Of a DNA stretch of 63,915 nucleotides, positions 55,470 through 63,915 are shown in pieces; positions within the stretch are counted from its first letter, which is position 1, and every line of letters starts with the position of its first letter. The notes below the pieces were generated by a model. It did not search any database. It was not told where the DNA came from and was given only the letters and a program-made list of their open reading frames with translations. Both the position numbers and the translations under genes were made by a program. This DNA comes from a bacterium (GTDB lineage Bacteria; SAR324; XYD2-FULL-50-16). Where the stretch lies: contig JAHJTV010000020.1 in NCBI GenBank assembly GCA_018829445.1, positions 1-63,915 on the forward strand, given 5' to 3'.

Positions 55470-56175
55470 TTTCCATGAAAGAACCAGACTCTTAATCGGA
55501 GATAAAGGTTTAAAGAAAATAGCATCGAAAAATATTTTCCTGGCTGGATTGGGAGGCGTAGGGGCCTATATCGCCGAAGCCCTCGTCAGAGCCGGTGTAA
55601 TTCATCTAACCATGCATGATGCCGATATCGTCAGTGTATCCAATATTAACAGGCAACTGATTGCTTTAAACTCGACTCTGGGCAAAAAAAAAGTTGATGT
55701 CATGGAAGCAAGATTGCTGGACATTAATCCCAATTGCATCTGTAAAACGCAGGATTTTTTTATCACTAAAGAGACCATGCCCGATGTTTTAAAAGACGAT
55801 TTTGATGTGATTATCGATGCTATTGATGTCTTTAACTGTAAGCTTGCCTTTTTGCACTTTGCATACCAAAAACGTTCCAGATTGTATTCCAGCATGGGAG
55901 CAGGAAACAGGGTAGATCCTACCAAAATCAGAACGGGAGATCTGTTTGAGTCAAGACATTGTCGTCTGGCAAAAATTCTTCGGAAGAAGCTTCGCCATTC
56001 AGGTATTGAAAGTGGCATTAAGGCGGTATGGTCGGAAGAGATAGGTCATGCTCCCGGAATTATGGAGGAGGGCAAAAACAGGGCAGTGAATGGCAGTATT
56101 AGTACAATTCCCGCGATCTTTGGGTTGACCATTGCCGGACTGGTCATTAATGACATCCTGACTGATATTGAATAG
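55462..56175 (+). CDS. tcdA: tRNA threonylcarbamoyladenosine dehydratase (TcdA/CsdL-like)
   Basis: E1-like ThiF-fold enzyme that cyclises t6A37 in tRNA. NIFLAGLGGVGAYIAEALVRAG (nucleotide-binding, about residues 24-45), SNINRQLIAL and the C-terminal AVNGSISTIPAIFGLTIAG are characteristic, with RLLIGDKGLKKI at the N-terminus. The 237 residues are slightly shorter than E. coli TcdA and no zinc-type CxxC is present, as expected for this branch. The GTG at 55462 overlaps tatD, indicating translational coupling. Confidence 0.92.
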   Translation: MNDFHERTRLLIGDKGLKKIASKNIFLAGLGGVGAYIAEALVRAGVIHLTMHDADIVSVSNINRQLIALNSTLGKKKVDVMEARLLDINPNCICKTQDFFITKETMPDVLKDDFDVIIDAIDVFNCKLAFLHFAYQKRSRLYSSMGAGNRVDPTKIRTGDLFESRHCRLAKILRKKLRHSGIESGIKAVWSEEIGHAPGIMEEGKNRAVNGSISTIPAIFGLTIAGLVINDILTDIE

Positions 56176-56221
56176 AGGCTTTAAGTCCAGGAACCTACAG
56201 TTTGACTGCAATGTCGGCTCC

Positions 56222-56497
56222 TTACCGTATTTTCAATTGATTAATAAACATTCTTTTTGCAATTACAATGGCATGCTCTTCATCAATACCGATCCTGTTA
56301 TAAACCTGTTTAAAGAGATCATCAACCAGTCTCATATCTTTAGAATCGGAAAGATCATCAAATACAAAGTATTCACTTTTACAGGAACCGCAAATTCGTA
56401 TACGATCTAAATCATCTTTATCCAGGAGCTCTTTGTTGTATACCTGCCCCCTGGTTTGAGATCCGCATTGTTTGCAAATCTGGGCGATATGTTTCAT
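56222..56497 (-). CDS. Small zinc-ribbon protein
   Basis: The 91-residue protein has an N-terminal zinc ribbon with CKQCG (residues 8-12) and CGSCKS (about 36-41), followed by an acidic helix-rich tail. AAGGA lies ten bases before the ATG. I do not recognise a specific family. It converges with tcdA and diverges from creA. Confidence 0.65.
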   Translation of the reverse strand: MKHIAQICKQCGSQTRGQVYNKELLDKDDLDRIRICGSCKSEYFVFDDLSDSKDMRLVDDLFKQVYNRIGIDEEHAIVIAKRMFINQLKIR

Positions 56498-56690
56498 GGT
56501 TGTTTTTCCTTCTGTGTGGTCATATGGCCGATAAATATTATAATGGAATTGTCTAGACTTTAGCAGGAACCTGATTGAATCTCAAGCACCATCTTTATTT
56601 TTATCCTTCTAAAATATAAGGTTTTTATATGTATTTTTTAGGAATAACCTTGTATGGAATTATAAACACTGACCGATTTGGAGAAAACAA

Positions 56691-57152
56691 TTGAAAAAAC
56701 TTACATTACTAATCATGTTTACTCTGTTATTTCCCTTGCTGTGCTGGAGTGAAGAGATCGGTAGCGTTGATACCGTATTCAAATTTGTAGGGCCAAATCA
56801 TAAAATTGTAATTGAGGCTTTTGATGATCCCCAGGTGCCGGGAGCCACCTGCTATCTGAGCCGAGCGAAAAAGGGAGGGATTACCGGAGGATTAGGACTG
56901 GCAGAGGATCCCTCAGACGCTTCCATTGCGTGCAGACAAACCGGGCCGATTCAATTAACACCTGATATCCTGTCAGGAAAACTGGATGGCACCCAGGTTT
57001 TTAAAAAAAGCACATCCATTCTATTTAAAAAAATTCAGGTCATCAGGTTCTATGATAAAAACCGTCATGTGCTTGTTTATCTTACATACAGTGATAAGTT
57101 AATTGAAGGTTCTCCCAAAAATAGCGTTTCTGCCATACCTCTGGTCAACTGA
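56691..57152 (+). CDS. CreA-family exported protein
   Basis: The 153-residue protein carries a signal peptide (about 1-20, ending CWS) and then the CreA core: [26 protein letters not shown] start, [42 protein letters not shown] and [20 protein letters not shown]. The two cysteines may form a disulfide. The start is TTG at 56691 with GGAG seven bases upstream. CreA proteins are periplasmic and of unknown function. Confidence 0.93.
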   Translation: MKKLTLLIMFTLLFPLLCWSEEIGSVDTVFKFVGPNHKIVIEAFDDPQVPGATCYLSRAKKGGITGGLGLAEDPSDASIACRQTGPIQLTPDILSGKLDGTQVFKKSTSILFKKIQVIRFYDKNRHVLVYLTYSDKLIEGSPKNSVSAIPLVN

Positions 57153-57333
57153 TAATTAATTTTGGAACAGAGGTGATGGCAAAATCCGTATTATAAAAAT
57201 GGAACTCAAACCAGGATGGGTTTATTCGATTTATATTGAATTCTTAATTCCCTTTTCTTAACCTGATAACGAAAATGCTTTCAGTTGAATTTTTCTTCTC
57301 TCGGATCATTAACCATATTTCGATTTTAACGGC

Positions 57334-60300
57334 ATGAAATCCAGCAGTTATATAAAAAATCCAGGTGGAGATCGAAATAAAGGCGAATCCGTTGGCTCGG
57401 GGGAAGCAACCAAAGTTGTTCGTTTTATCAATCTGGTTCCTCCAAGCTCAATTCAGGATGTTGAAATTCTTAAAGATATTATCAACAGTCGAGGATTCAC
57501 CGTTGATTTTTCTGAATTCAAGATTACCAGTACAAAAGTTCAAAAACGTCTTATCAATGCGGGACAAAAAGATGGCCCAAGGGAACGAGTTTCCATTGAA
57601 GAAAAAGTAGACATTAACAGCAATTATAAATATCTACGACAAATATCATGGAGAGTGCTGAAAGAAGTTAATAATGTTCTGCTAGTTCAAATGGGTCAGA
57701 TAAAAGGAATTCCCTGTTCTTTACCTTTAGTCTTTTCCGAAATTCTTGCAGAAAAACGAAAGATTCTTGTAGCCGGACTGACTAATCAATTGATGGTCCA
57801 ACTGATATCAAAACCGGATCTGAAGTTTAAAACCATTCCTGAGCCCATAGCAAAGAATAATTTTCTAAAACAAAAAATACTGGAGCGGGCTGACAGGGAA
57901 AAATCGATGCAGGCCATAGCACGTTCAATGCAGGACTTCTCCGGAATAGACCAATCATTGAGGGAGAAATTGGCAGAGATTTCTTCCGGTAATAGAATCA
58001 TTTTAACCGATGAAGAAGCTGTTAATGTTATTTTAATTGCTGATCTTTATACTCGTTACCTGCCACTATTTCAGACCTTTCAAAACGAGATCAATTCACG
58101 TAGTGCTGCTGTTGCTGCCTTGTCTAGCCAATTTGTCGATATGACCCAGGGGATGAGCACAGAAAAGCTGATAGATGCTTTCAAAAATTATCTAATTGAT
58201 GATGATGGAGGGGAAGCTTTCGCCAGTGAAAATAACAGTCAGCTATTCAGTTACTTGTACAAAAAAGCCCAGACTATTGATGAAAAACGACTGAAGATCG
58301 GGGATATGCCTCTGACTCGAGCCGAGCTTTTTGGTATTATGAGAAGCATGATATCCCTGGCCAGAAGTCAAATCGACCCCGATCTCTGGAAGCAGTGCCT
58401 GTTTTTCTTCAGATATGACGATATCAATACCTCTAAAAGAGAGAATATTAACACGGTTGATGTTCTGATTTCAGATATCAATTCAAAGATACAGGTTCAT
58501 CGTTCGGCTTCTACCCAGAGCTTGCTTGAAATACACTTAATAAATAATATTCATCGTTTCATCACCGGGAGAAAGGTATTAATCAGTAAGTCGAATCTGA
58601 CCGAGACTGAAATGAATATTATCCGATCCGTTGTGGTGCCCAATCTTTACCAGCCCGGCAATCAGAACTCCTCACCGGAATCGGTCAGGTTGTTTTTGGG
58701 GATGCAGGACAGCCTGGCAAACTTGATTAATCCCATTCATACCGTTTCCAGGGTCTATGGTTTTCTTATTGGCAGACGCTTGCGAGAAAGTGTTCAGAAA
58801 TTTCTAAAGCCCGGTTTGAGGGAACTACTTCAACGTTTTGGTGGAAATTTCTTCAGTATTTTTTTCGAAATGGTGGTTCAGGAAACAGGGATTCCCATTT
58901 CAAGGAATCAATTTGCCCAATGGCTGGAATCAAAACAATATTTTAAAAACCTGAAGGAACTGGGATACATAGCCAATAAACTTGAAACACATTACGATTC
59001 GTATTTAAAAACGGATGTTCTTATGGAAACAGGAGAATCCTGTTTTTCCAACACATATTCGGAGGCGTCCTTCAAGGAGGACTATCTGACCGCACAAAAA
59101 ACCTTCAATGATTTCATAAATAGTCTGAGAAAAGAGGGAACCGGTTTTTCCAAAATATTATCCGATTTTCTCGATACTGGTAATTACAACCTGAAATCAC
59201 AGGATTTCCACGATTATGTTAAGAAAAAAACCATCTATAAAACGTTTCAGGAACTTGTAATTCAATCCTGTGTCGAAATTAAATTCAATTTAAAAAAACT
59301 GGCAGTCAGTAGAAAAGTCATTTTAAAAATCCCTTTGGAGTTTGAATCTCTGCTTCTAATCGAGAAAATTTTCCCAATATCGGTCGAGGAGGAGGAACTT
59401 CAACTCCATTTAATTGCCATTCCGGTCAAATCAGCAGATGAACTGGAGGCGACTTCAAAGATTTTTTCTAAAAATTTCATAACGGTTTTGAAGAGAAGTT
59501 CGGAGATTGAGACCAAAGAATTGCTGCGAGCAAATCGCATTCTACGTATCTATCAGAAGGTCAACCTGGATTATATCCGCTATATTTCTATTTCTATCAT
59601 CGATCGACAGATTAACAGTACTATTTTAAAAATTCGTCAACAGAAAAACCAAACTCCCAATCATATCAAATATCACTTTACTAACTATGAAAAATTGATC
59701 ATCGGAAACGTAAAAAAATTAAACCTTGGGAAATTGATACAAATAGACAAAAACAGGAAGTCGAAAGAGGTTTTTTATAGTTTGGCTATTGCAGAAGTAC
59801 TGCAAGCTGTCATATTTTTTAGATCCGCAAACCATAAAATCAGGGATTACCGGACTACTATCAATCAAATTAGTCAAATGATGGAACGATATACGAGTAC
59901 GCTCGGTGAAGATTACCATTCATTGACATATATAAAACAAATCAAAAAATTTGATGAGATGCTGGCTACATCCATTGATGAATTTAGCGAAAATGTCCTT
60001 AACCTGATTACCATTCTGGCTAAAAAAATCCATAAGACCGTACGTAAAAGCATCGAAAACAATGGTGTAATGACACAGGTTTATAAACAATGGCAGGAAA
60101 ACAATCCTTCCAGGGAGGACAAAATAGGGTTTTATGTTCCATTCATGAGAGAAAATAAAAGCAGTTATGATGACAAACTTTTTTCGGAAATTGCTAAGGC
60201 GCGAGAAATTCTGTTGAACATCAAACGCAGAAAATGTCTTATCATCATTCCTGACAAACTCCAAGAGGATCAATTACGGTTTATAATCGAAATTGGAACA

Positions 60301-60447
60301 TTTATCAAAGAAAGGGATATCGATATTAAGATGTACGTTGAAGTCGGTGGACTCAGCAAAGACAGTATCGAAGAACTTTCCAAGGTGTTCTACCCGGGAA
60401 ACTTTTTCAGGATAGATCGCTTAAAGCCTGTTATGCAACAAACCTAA
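57334..60447 (+). CDS. Unrecognised 1037-residue protein
   Basis: I do not recognise any family in this large protein. It has no signal peptide and no membrane helix; it is mainly helical, Lys/Ile/Asn-rich, with few cysteines. The N-terminus reads VVRFINLVPPSSIQDVEILK, the middle has segments such as FMRSMISLARSQIDPDLWKQ-like helices and SLANLINPIHTVSRVYGF, and the C-terminal 100 residues (KCLIIIPDKLQEDQLRFIIE, YVEVGGLSKDSIEELSK) look like an alpha/beta domain. The extended intact frame shows selection. A small gene follows 41 bases later, probably in the same transcript. It could be a structural or signalling scaffold, but this is a guess. Confidence 0.8.
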   Translation: MKSSSYIKNPGGDRNKGESVGSGEATKVVRFINLVPPSSIQDVEILKDIINSRGFTVDFSEFKITSTKVQKRLINAGQKDGPRERVSIEEKVDINSNYKYLRQISWRVLKEVNNVLLVQMGQIKGIPCSLPLVFSEILAEKRKILVAGLTNQLMVQLISKPDLKFKTIPEPIAKNNFLKQKILERADREKSMQAIARSMQDFSGIDQSLREKLAEISSGNRIILTDEEAVNVILIADLYTRYLPLFQTFQNEINSRSAAVAALSSQFVDMTQGMSTEKLIDAFKNYLIDDDGGEAFASENNSQLFSYLYKKAQTIDEKRLKIGDMPLTRAELFGIMRSMISLARSQIDPDLWKQCLFFFRYDDINTSKRENINTVDVLISDINSKIQVHRSASTQSLLEIHLINNIHRFITGRKVLISKSNLTETEMNIIRSVVVPNLYQPGNQNSSPESVRLFLGMQDSLANLINPIHTVSRVYGFLIGRRLRESVQKFLKPGLRELLQRFGGNFFSIFFEMVVQETGIPISRNQFAQWLESKQYFKNLKELGYIANKLETHYDSYLKTDVLMETGESCFSNTYSEASFKEDYLTAQKTFNDFINSLRKEGTGFSKILSDFLDTGNYNLKSQDFHDYVKKKTIYKTFQELVIQSCVEIKFNLKKLAVSRKVILKIPLEFESLLLIEKIFPISVEEEELQLHLIAIPVKSADELEATSKIFSKNFITVLKRSSEIETKELLRANRILRIYQKVNLDYIRYISISIIDRQINSTILKIRQQKNQTPNHIKYHFTNYEKLIIGNVKKLNLGKLIQIDKNRKSKEVFYSLAIAEVLQAVIFFRSANHKIRDYRTTINQISQMMERYTSTLGEDYHSLTYIKQIKKFDEMLATSIDEFSENVLNLITILAKKIHKTVRKSIENNGVMTQVYKQWQENNPSREDKIGFYVPFMRENKSSYDDKLFSEIAKAREILLNIKRRKCLIIIPDKLQEDQLRFIIEIGTFIKERDIDIKMYVEVGGLSKDSIEELSKVFYPGNFFRIDRLKPVMQQT

Positions 60448-60488
60448 GAAATGGAATTCTTTTCTAATATTATTTATAAGGATTTATC

Positions 60489-60737
60489 ATGAAGCATTCA
60501 CACGATTTTGTGGAGAACTATGACGGTTTACTCGGTTTTGGACTGGACAGGGAAACAGACGAGAAAACAATAACCTGTTATCTTCAGAAGTTTTCGGATG
60601 ATGAGTTATTAAAAGTACTGATTAAACGACTGACAAATGATGAGCTGGAAGAAATTTTTGCCATGATTACGCGAATGATGAAAAATCATTTTTCTGAACC
60701 GGAGTACCATCAGTATTTTTTGAAGGAGGAGGATTAG
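60489..60737 (+). CDS. Small conserved-looking acidic protein
   Basis: The 82-residue protein begins MKHSHDFVENYDGLLGFGLD and is acidic and helical, with LQKFSDDELLKVLIKRL. It resembles small cytoplasmic proteins of unknown function annotated in deltaproteobacteria, by memory only. AAGGA lies nine bases upstream of the ATG. It follows the 1037-residue gene. Confidence 0.65.
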   Translation: MKHSHDFVENYDGLLGFGLDRETDEKTITCYLQKFSDDELLKVLIKRLTNDELEEIFAMITRMMKNHFSEPEYHQYFLKEED

Positions 60738-60771
60738 TATCTCATTTTTTTGATGGAGACACAGCCTTTTT

Positions 60772-60800
60772 GAGCCGGAATTCCTACTAAAGACCGGCTC
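60772..60800. terminator. Stem-loop between convergent genes
   Basis: GAGCCGG (60772-60778) and CCGGCTC (60794-60800) form a GC-rich seven-base stem, extendable by AGCC/GGCT across an internal loop. It lies between the small acidic-protein gene and the convergent ppdK. No T-tract is present on either strand. Confidence 0.5.
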
Positions 60801-60835
60801 TGGGCTTAAAAGTTCCATCCGGGAAAAAGATGCAA

Positions 60836-63571
60836 TTATTCTGTTCTCATGGGATACAAAAGCTCGGCATGAGCGGCAGCCAGTCGTGCTACCGGAACTC
60901 TGAACGGAGAACAGGAAACATAATCCAGACCCAGTTGATGGCAGAACATAATGGAATTGGCTTCCCCTCCATGTTCACCACAGATTCCTATCTCCAAATC
61001 CGGGTTTCTGCTCTTACCCTTTTCCACGGCTATTTTCATCAAGGCACCAACTCCTTTTTGATCTATTATTGCAAACGGATCTTCGGTTATGATTCCTTTT
61101 TCCATGTATTCAATCAGAAATCCGGCTTCTGCATCATCTCTTGATATACCGTAGGTGGTCTGGGTCAGGTCATTGGTCCCAAAGGAGAAAAATGAAGCGT
61201 GTTGAGCAATATCATCCGCAGTCAGCGCAGCTCTTGGAATTTCGATCATGGTACCGAATTTATAATCCAGATCCAGATTTTGCTCTTTTAAAACCTTTTT
61301 TGCTTCATTTTCCAAAACCTTCCGCTGGATTTTCAACTCGTTCTCATGGGCGGTTAGTGGAATCATAATTTCCGGTTTAACATGAATCCCCTCCTTTCTA
61401 ACCAGACAAGCTGCCTCAAATATCGCTCGTACTTGCATTACGGTTATTTCCGGTAAATGGATACCTAATCTGACTCCCCGTAGACCCAACATGGGATTGG
61501 ATTCCTGAAGATTCTCAACCCGTTTTAGAACACTTTCTTTTTCTCTTATTTTATCGAGATATTCATCAATTTCACTTAAGGTATCTGCATGCTGAAGCCG
61601 AATCTTAAGATCGGTCAACTCTCTCAGCAGGCTAGTATGGTTAGGCAGGAATTCGTGCAATGGCGGATCCAATAATCGTATGATCACCGGTAAACCTTCC
61701 ATCACCCTGAATAGTTCTGCAAAATCGTTTCGTTGGAAGGGTAGTAGGATTTCCAGGGCTTCGTTGCGTTCAATGGGAAGGTCAGTCATTATCAGCTTGT
61801 GAACATGCGGTAATCTGTTAGTTTCAAAAAACATATGTTCTGATCTGCATAAACCAATGCCTTCAGCCCCGTATTCCAAAGCCCGTTTTGCATCTTCCGG
61901 ATAGTCAGAGTTTGCCCTGATTTTCAGTTTTCTTATACCATCAGCCCAGACAAGCAATCTTTTCAGCCAGGGATCTTTTATATCGGGCACCTTTGTAGGC
62001 AATTTGCCAAGAAAGACCTCTCCGGAGGTTCCGTCGATTGAGATCCACTCTCCCTCCTTTACAACTTTTCCATCAACCTTGATGATGCGGCTGTTCAGAT
62101 CAATCTCAAGAGCGGCAACACCAACCACTGCCGGTTTACCAAACTGCCTGGCTACCAGGGCAGCATGGCTTGTGCGTCCGCCTCTGCTGGTTAAAATACC
62201 CCTGGAAGCTAACATTCCATGAACATCATCTGGCTTGGTTTCGGCTCTGACCATGACAACCTCCTTTCCTTCCTTAGCCCAGGATTCAGCTAAATCAGCA
62301 TCCATGGCAACCACTCCATAGGCAGCACCGGGAGATGCGTTGATACCTGCTGCAAGGAGGTTTCCTGCTTCCCGTGCGATATGCAGGGTTTCTCTGCCGA
62401 ATTGAGGATGGAGAAAAAAATCGACCTGCTCGGGGGTCACTCTCATAACCGCTTCCTCCTGGGAGATCAAACCCTCATCAACCATATCAGCGGCAATACG
62501 GACGGCAGCCTGGGCGGTACGTTTGCCATTCCTGGTTTGTAGCATCCAGAGTTTGTTTTTCTCGATTGTAAATTCTATATCCTGCATCTCACGGTAATGC
62601 GTTTCCAGTACCTGAGCAATTCGTTCCAACTCCTGGTAAGCCTTGGGCATCTCTTTCTTTAGCTCTGAAATGTCATTTGTCATTCGAATCCCGGCGACAA
62701 CATCCTCACCCTGTGCATTAACCAGGTAATCCCCTTCCAGGAATTTTTCACCTGTTGAACCACTTCTTGTCATGGCGACACCAGTCGCGCTATCGTCCCC
62801 CAGATTACCAAAAACCATTGTCATGATAGTAACAGCTGTTCCCAGATCATGTGGAATGCCGGCTGCGTTTCGATAATCAATGGCTCGTTTCCCGTTCCAA
62901 CTGGCAAAAACGGCTTCCGTTGCCAGGTTAAGCTGCTCATAGGGATCTTCAGGAAAATCGTGTCCGGCCTGGCGCATGAATATCCATTTGAATTTTTCAG
63001 TAACAGCTTTCCAATGATCTGCCTTCAGATCCGAATCGGATTTTGCCCCTGCATCTCTTCTTATTTCAGTGATGGTGTCTTCAAACATCTCATCCGGCAT
63101 ACCCATGACTACGCTACCAAACATTTGAATCAGCCTGCGATATGCATCGTAAACAAAGCAAGGATTATTAGTCATTTTTATCAAGCCGTTCGCCGTTTTA
63201 TCGTTTAACCCAATATTGAGTACAGTATCCATCATTCCAGGCATAGACTGTTTTGCACCCGACCGACAGGAAACAAGCAAAGGATTTTTACTGCCGCCAA
63301 ACTGTTTTCCCGTTCTGTCTTCAATTATCTTCATAGCTGCCACTACCTGATTCCACATGTCTTCAGGATAGGTTTTATCGTTTTCCAGGTATGCATTGCA
63401 TGCTTGCGTAGTGATGGTAATGCCATGGGGTACTGGTATGCCGATACGTGTCATTTCAGCCAGGTTTGCCCCCTTTCCTCCTAATAAAGCACGAACATCA
63501 TCAAAATCTCCACCTATCGATTTTCGAATCTCTTCAATCTCATCAAAAAAATAAACCCATTTAGTAGCCAT
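60836..63571 (-). CDS. ppdK: Pyruvate, phosphate dikinase
   Basis: Interconverts pyruvate, ATP and phosphate with phosphoenolpyruvate, AMP and pyrophosphate. The 911 residues have the ATP-grasp domain (LLGGKGANLAEMTRIGIPVP, about 28-47), the swivelling domain with the phosphorylated His in SRGGRTSHAALVARQFGKPA (about 460-480) and the PEP/pyruvate-binding barrel with GLCRSEHMFFE, MLGLRGVRLGI, SFGTNDLTQ and ICGEHGGE. AGGAGC precedes the ATG. It allows gluconeogenic or pyrophosphate-linked glycolytic flux, a common anaerobe trait. Confidence 0.97.
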   Translation of the reverse strand: MATKWVYFFDEIEEIRKSIGGDFDDVRALLGGKGANLAEMTRIGIPVPHGITITTQACNAYLENDKTYPEDMWNQVVAAMKIIEDRTGKQFGGSKNPLLVSCRSGAKQSMPGMMDTVLNIGLNDKTANGLIKMTNNPCFVYDAYRRLIQMFGSVVMGMPDEMFEDTITEIRRDAGAKSDSDLKADHWKAVTEKFKWIFMRQAGHDFPEDPYEQLNLATEAVFASWNGKRAIDYRNAAGIPHDLGTAVTIMTMVFGNLGDDSATGVAMTRSGSTGEKFLEGDYLVNAQGEDVVAGIRMTNDISELKKEMPKAYQELERIAQVLETHYREMQDIEFTIEKNKLWMLQTRNGKRTAQAAVRIAADMVDEGLISQEEAVMRVTPEQVDFFLHPQFGRETLHIAREAGNLLAAGINASPGAAYGVVAMDADLAESWAKEGKEVVMVRAETKPDDVHGMLASRGILTSRGGRTSHAALVARQFGKPAVVGVAALEIDLNSRIIKVDGKVVKEGEWISIDGTSGEVFLGKLPTKVPDIKDPWLKRLLVWADGIRKLKIRANSDYPEDAKRALEYGAEGIGLCRSEHMFFETNRLPHVHKLIMTDLPIERNEALEILLPFQRNDFAELFRVMEGLPVIIRLLDPPLHEFLPNHTSLLRELTDLKIRLQHADTLSEIDEYLDKIREKESVLKRVENLQESNPMLGLRGVRLGIHLPEITVMQVRAIFEAACLVRKEGIHVKPEIMIPLTAHENELKIQRKVLENEAKKVLKEQNLDLDYKFGTMIEIPRAALTADDIAQHASFFSFGTNDLTQTTYGISRDDAEAGFLIEYMEKGIITEDPFAIIDQKGVGALMKIAVEKGKSRNPDLEIGICGEHGGEANSIMFCHQLGLDYVSCSPFRVPVARLAAAHAELLYPMRTE

Positions 63572-63852
63572 TTTTTGCTCCTGTTATGAAGATTAAAAAA
63601 TGAGTTTTATTGAAACCGATCTTATCAGAAAAAAACAGATCTCTTCTCAATTAAAGATTCACTTGCCCTCTGCACGGTCGAACTCTTAAATCAAAACAGA
63701 GGAACACACTTGGTTGGTTGAGCGGGGTCCACTAAAAGTTTCCATGGCCGTTTGCTCTATCATTTATAATACTTATTCTGATTATTTACTATTGACAGCC
63801 TCTTGCGGAGTACGTATGTTCACTTTATGAATATATTCCAAAGGAGGTCGTC

Positions 63853-63915
63853 ATGGCTCAAAACAAGGTTCAATTTCAAGAAGGCATGTGCCTTCACGAA
63901 TTTATAGAAAAATAT
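63853..63915 (+). mobile_element. Start of a probable IS1595-type transposase (cut by window end)
   Basis: Twenty-one codons are visible, starting MAQNKVQFQEG after a strong AAGGAGG (63841-63847, five-base spacing). The opening resembles IS1595-family transposases, which continue with a zinc ribbon and a DDE domain. A GGGGTCC string at 63724-63730 could be part of the left inverted repeat, but the right end is outside the window, so this cannot be confirmed here. Confidence 0.5.

Noticed and set aside
56527..56534. GCCGATAA, a perfect sigma-28 -10 element upstream of creA
   Set aside because: The eight bases at the correct -35 distance (N11 upstream) do not resemble TAAAGTTT, and neither neighbour is a motility gene.
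1..63915. CRISPR arrays, rRNA genes and prophage
   Set aside because: No regularly spaced repeats, rRNA signatures or phage structural genes were noticed on reading the window; only isolated palindromes and IS remnants.

Overview
The window comes from a moderately AT-rich Gram-negative bacterium with a flagellum. Genes for the P-ring and L-ring (flgI, flgH) show an outer membrane. Sigma-54-like and sigma-28-like promoter elements precede flagellar operons, csrA and fliW close a hook-filament operon, and there are many soluble hybrid histidine kinases and a LysR regulator of a type common in anaerobic deltaproteobacteria. Together these suggest a deltaproteobacterial-grade or SAR324-like lineage. 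That placement is inference; no rRNA or tRNA gene was seen.

Layout. 0-10.6 kb: a palindromic repeat, a truncated and frameshifted peptidase remnant, the NAD operon nadA-nadB-nadC (minus strand), rpsU, a ComF-type phosphoribosyltransferase, a SpoIID/LytB protein, tilS, a receiver-only protein and a glutaredoxin-thioredoxin reductase fusion. 10.6-16.4 kb: flagellar export/basal-body operon flgB-flgC-(unknown)-fliE-fliF-fliH-fliI behind a sigma-54-like site; fliG and fliJ are absent from their usual places. 17.1-22.4 kb: an EamA transporter, a hidden 54-codon ORF, and three genes homologous to a membrane-bound group-1 [NiFe] hydrogenase, followed by an M15 peptidase and an LD-carboxypeptidase fragment. 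22.6-33.6 kb (minus strand): flgF-flgG-flgA-flgH-flgI-flgJ behind a second sigma-54-like site, then flgM-flgN-flgK-flgL-csrA-fliW behind a sigma-28-like promoter. 34-57 kb: four multidomain histidine kinases, a ClpB-type disaggregase, an M20 peptidase, a thioesterase, a bacteriohemerythrin, RluA, LysR, TatD, TcdA and CreA homologues, with several unrecognised proteins. 57-64 kb: a 1037-residue unrecognised protein, a small conserved-looking protein, ppdK, and the first 21 codons of a probable IS1595-type transposase.

The most striking content is the hydrogenase-like trio at 18.3-21.3 kb. The large subunit keeps the overall fold signatures but has lost all four cysteines that bind the Ni-Fe centre. 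The small subunit has lost all four ligands of the proximal iron-sulfur cluster. The medial and distal cluster ligands, the Tat signal, the membrane anchor and most haem-ligand histidines of the cytochrome b subunit remain. The two losses touch exactly the catalytic end of the electron path while the reading frames are intact, so the sequence suggests a repurposed redox complex that cannot be a hydrogenase.

The flagellar genes are arranged in a readable hierarchy. Sigma-54-like sites precede the basal-body operons, a sigma-28-like site precedes flgM and the hook-filament junction genes, and a hairpin with an exposed GGA over the csrA ribosome binding site suggests CsrA autoregulation, with the antagonist FliW encoded next door.
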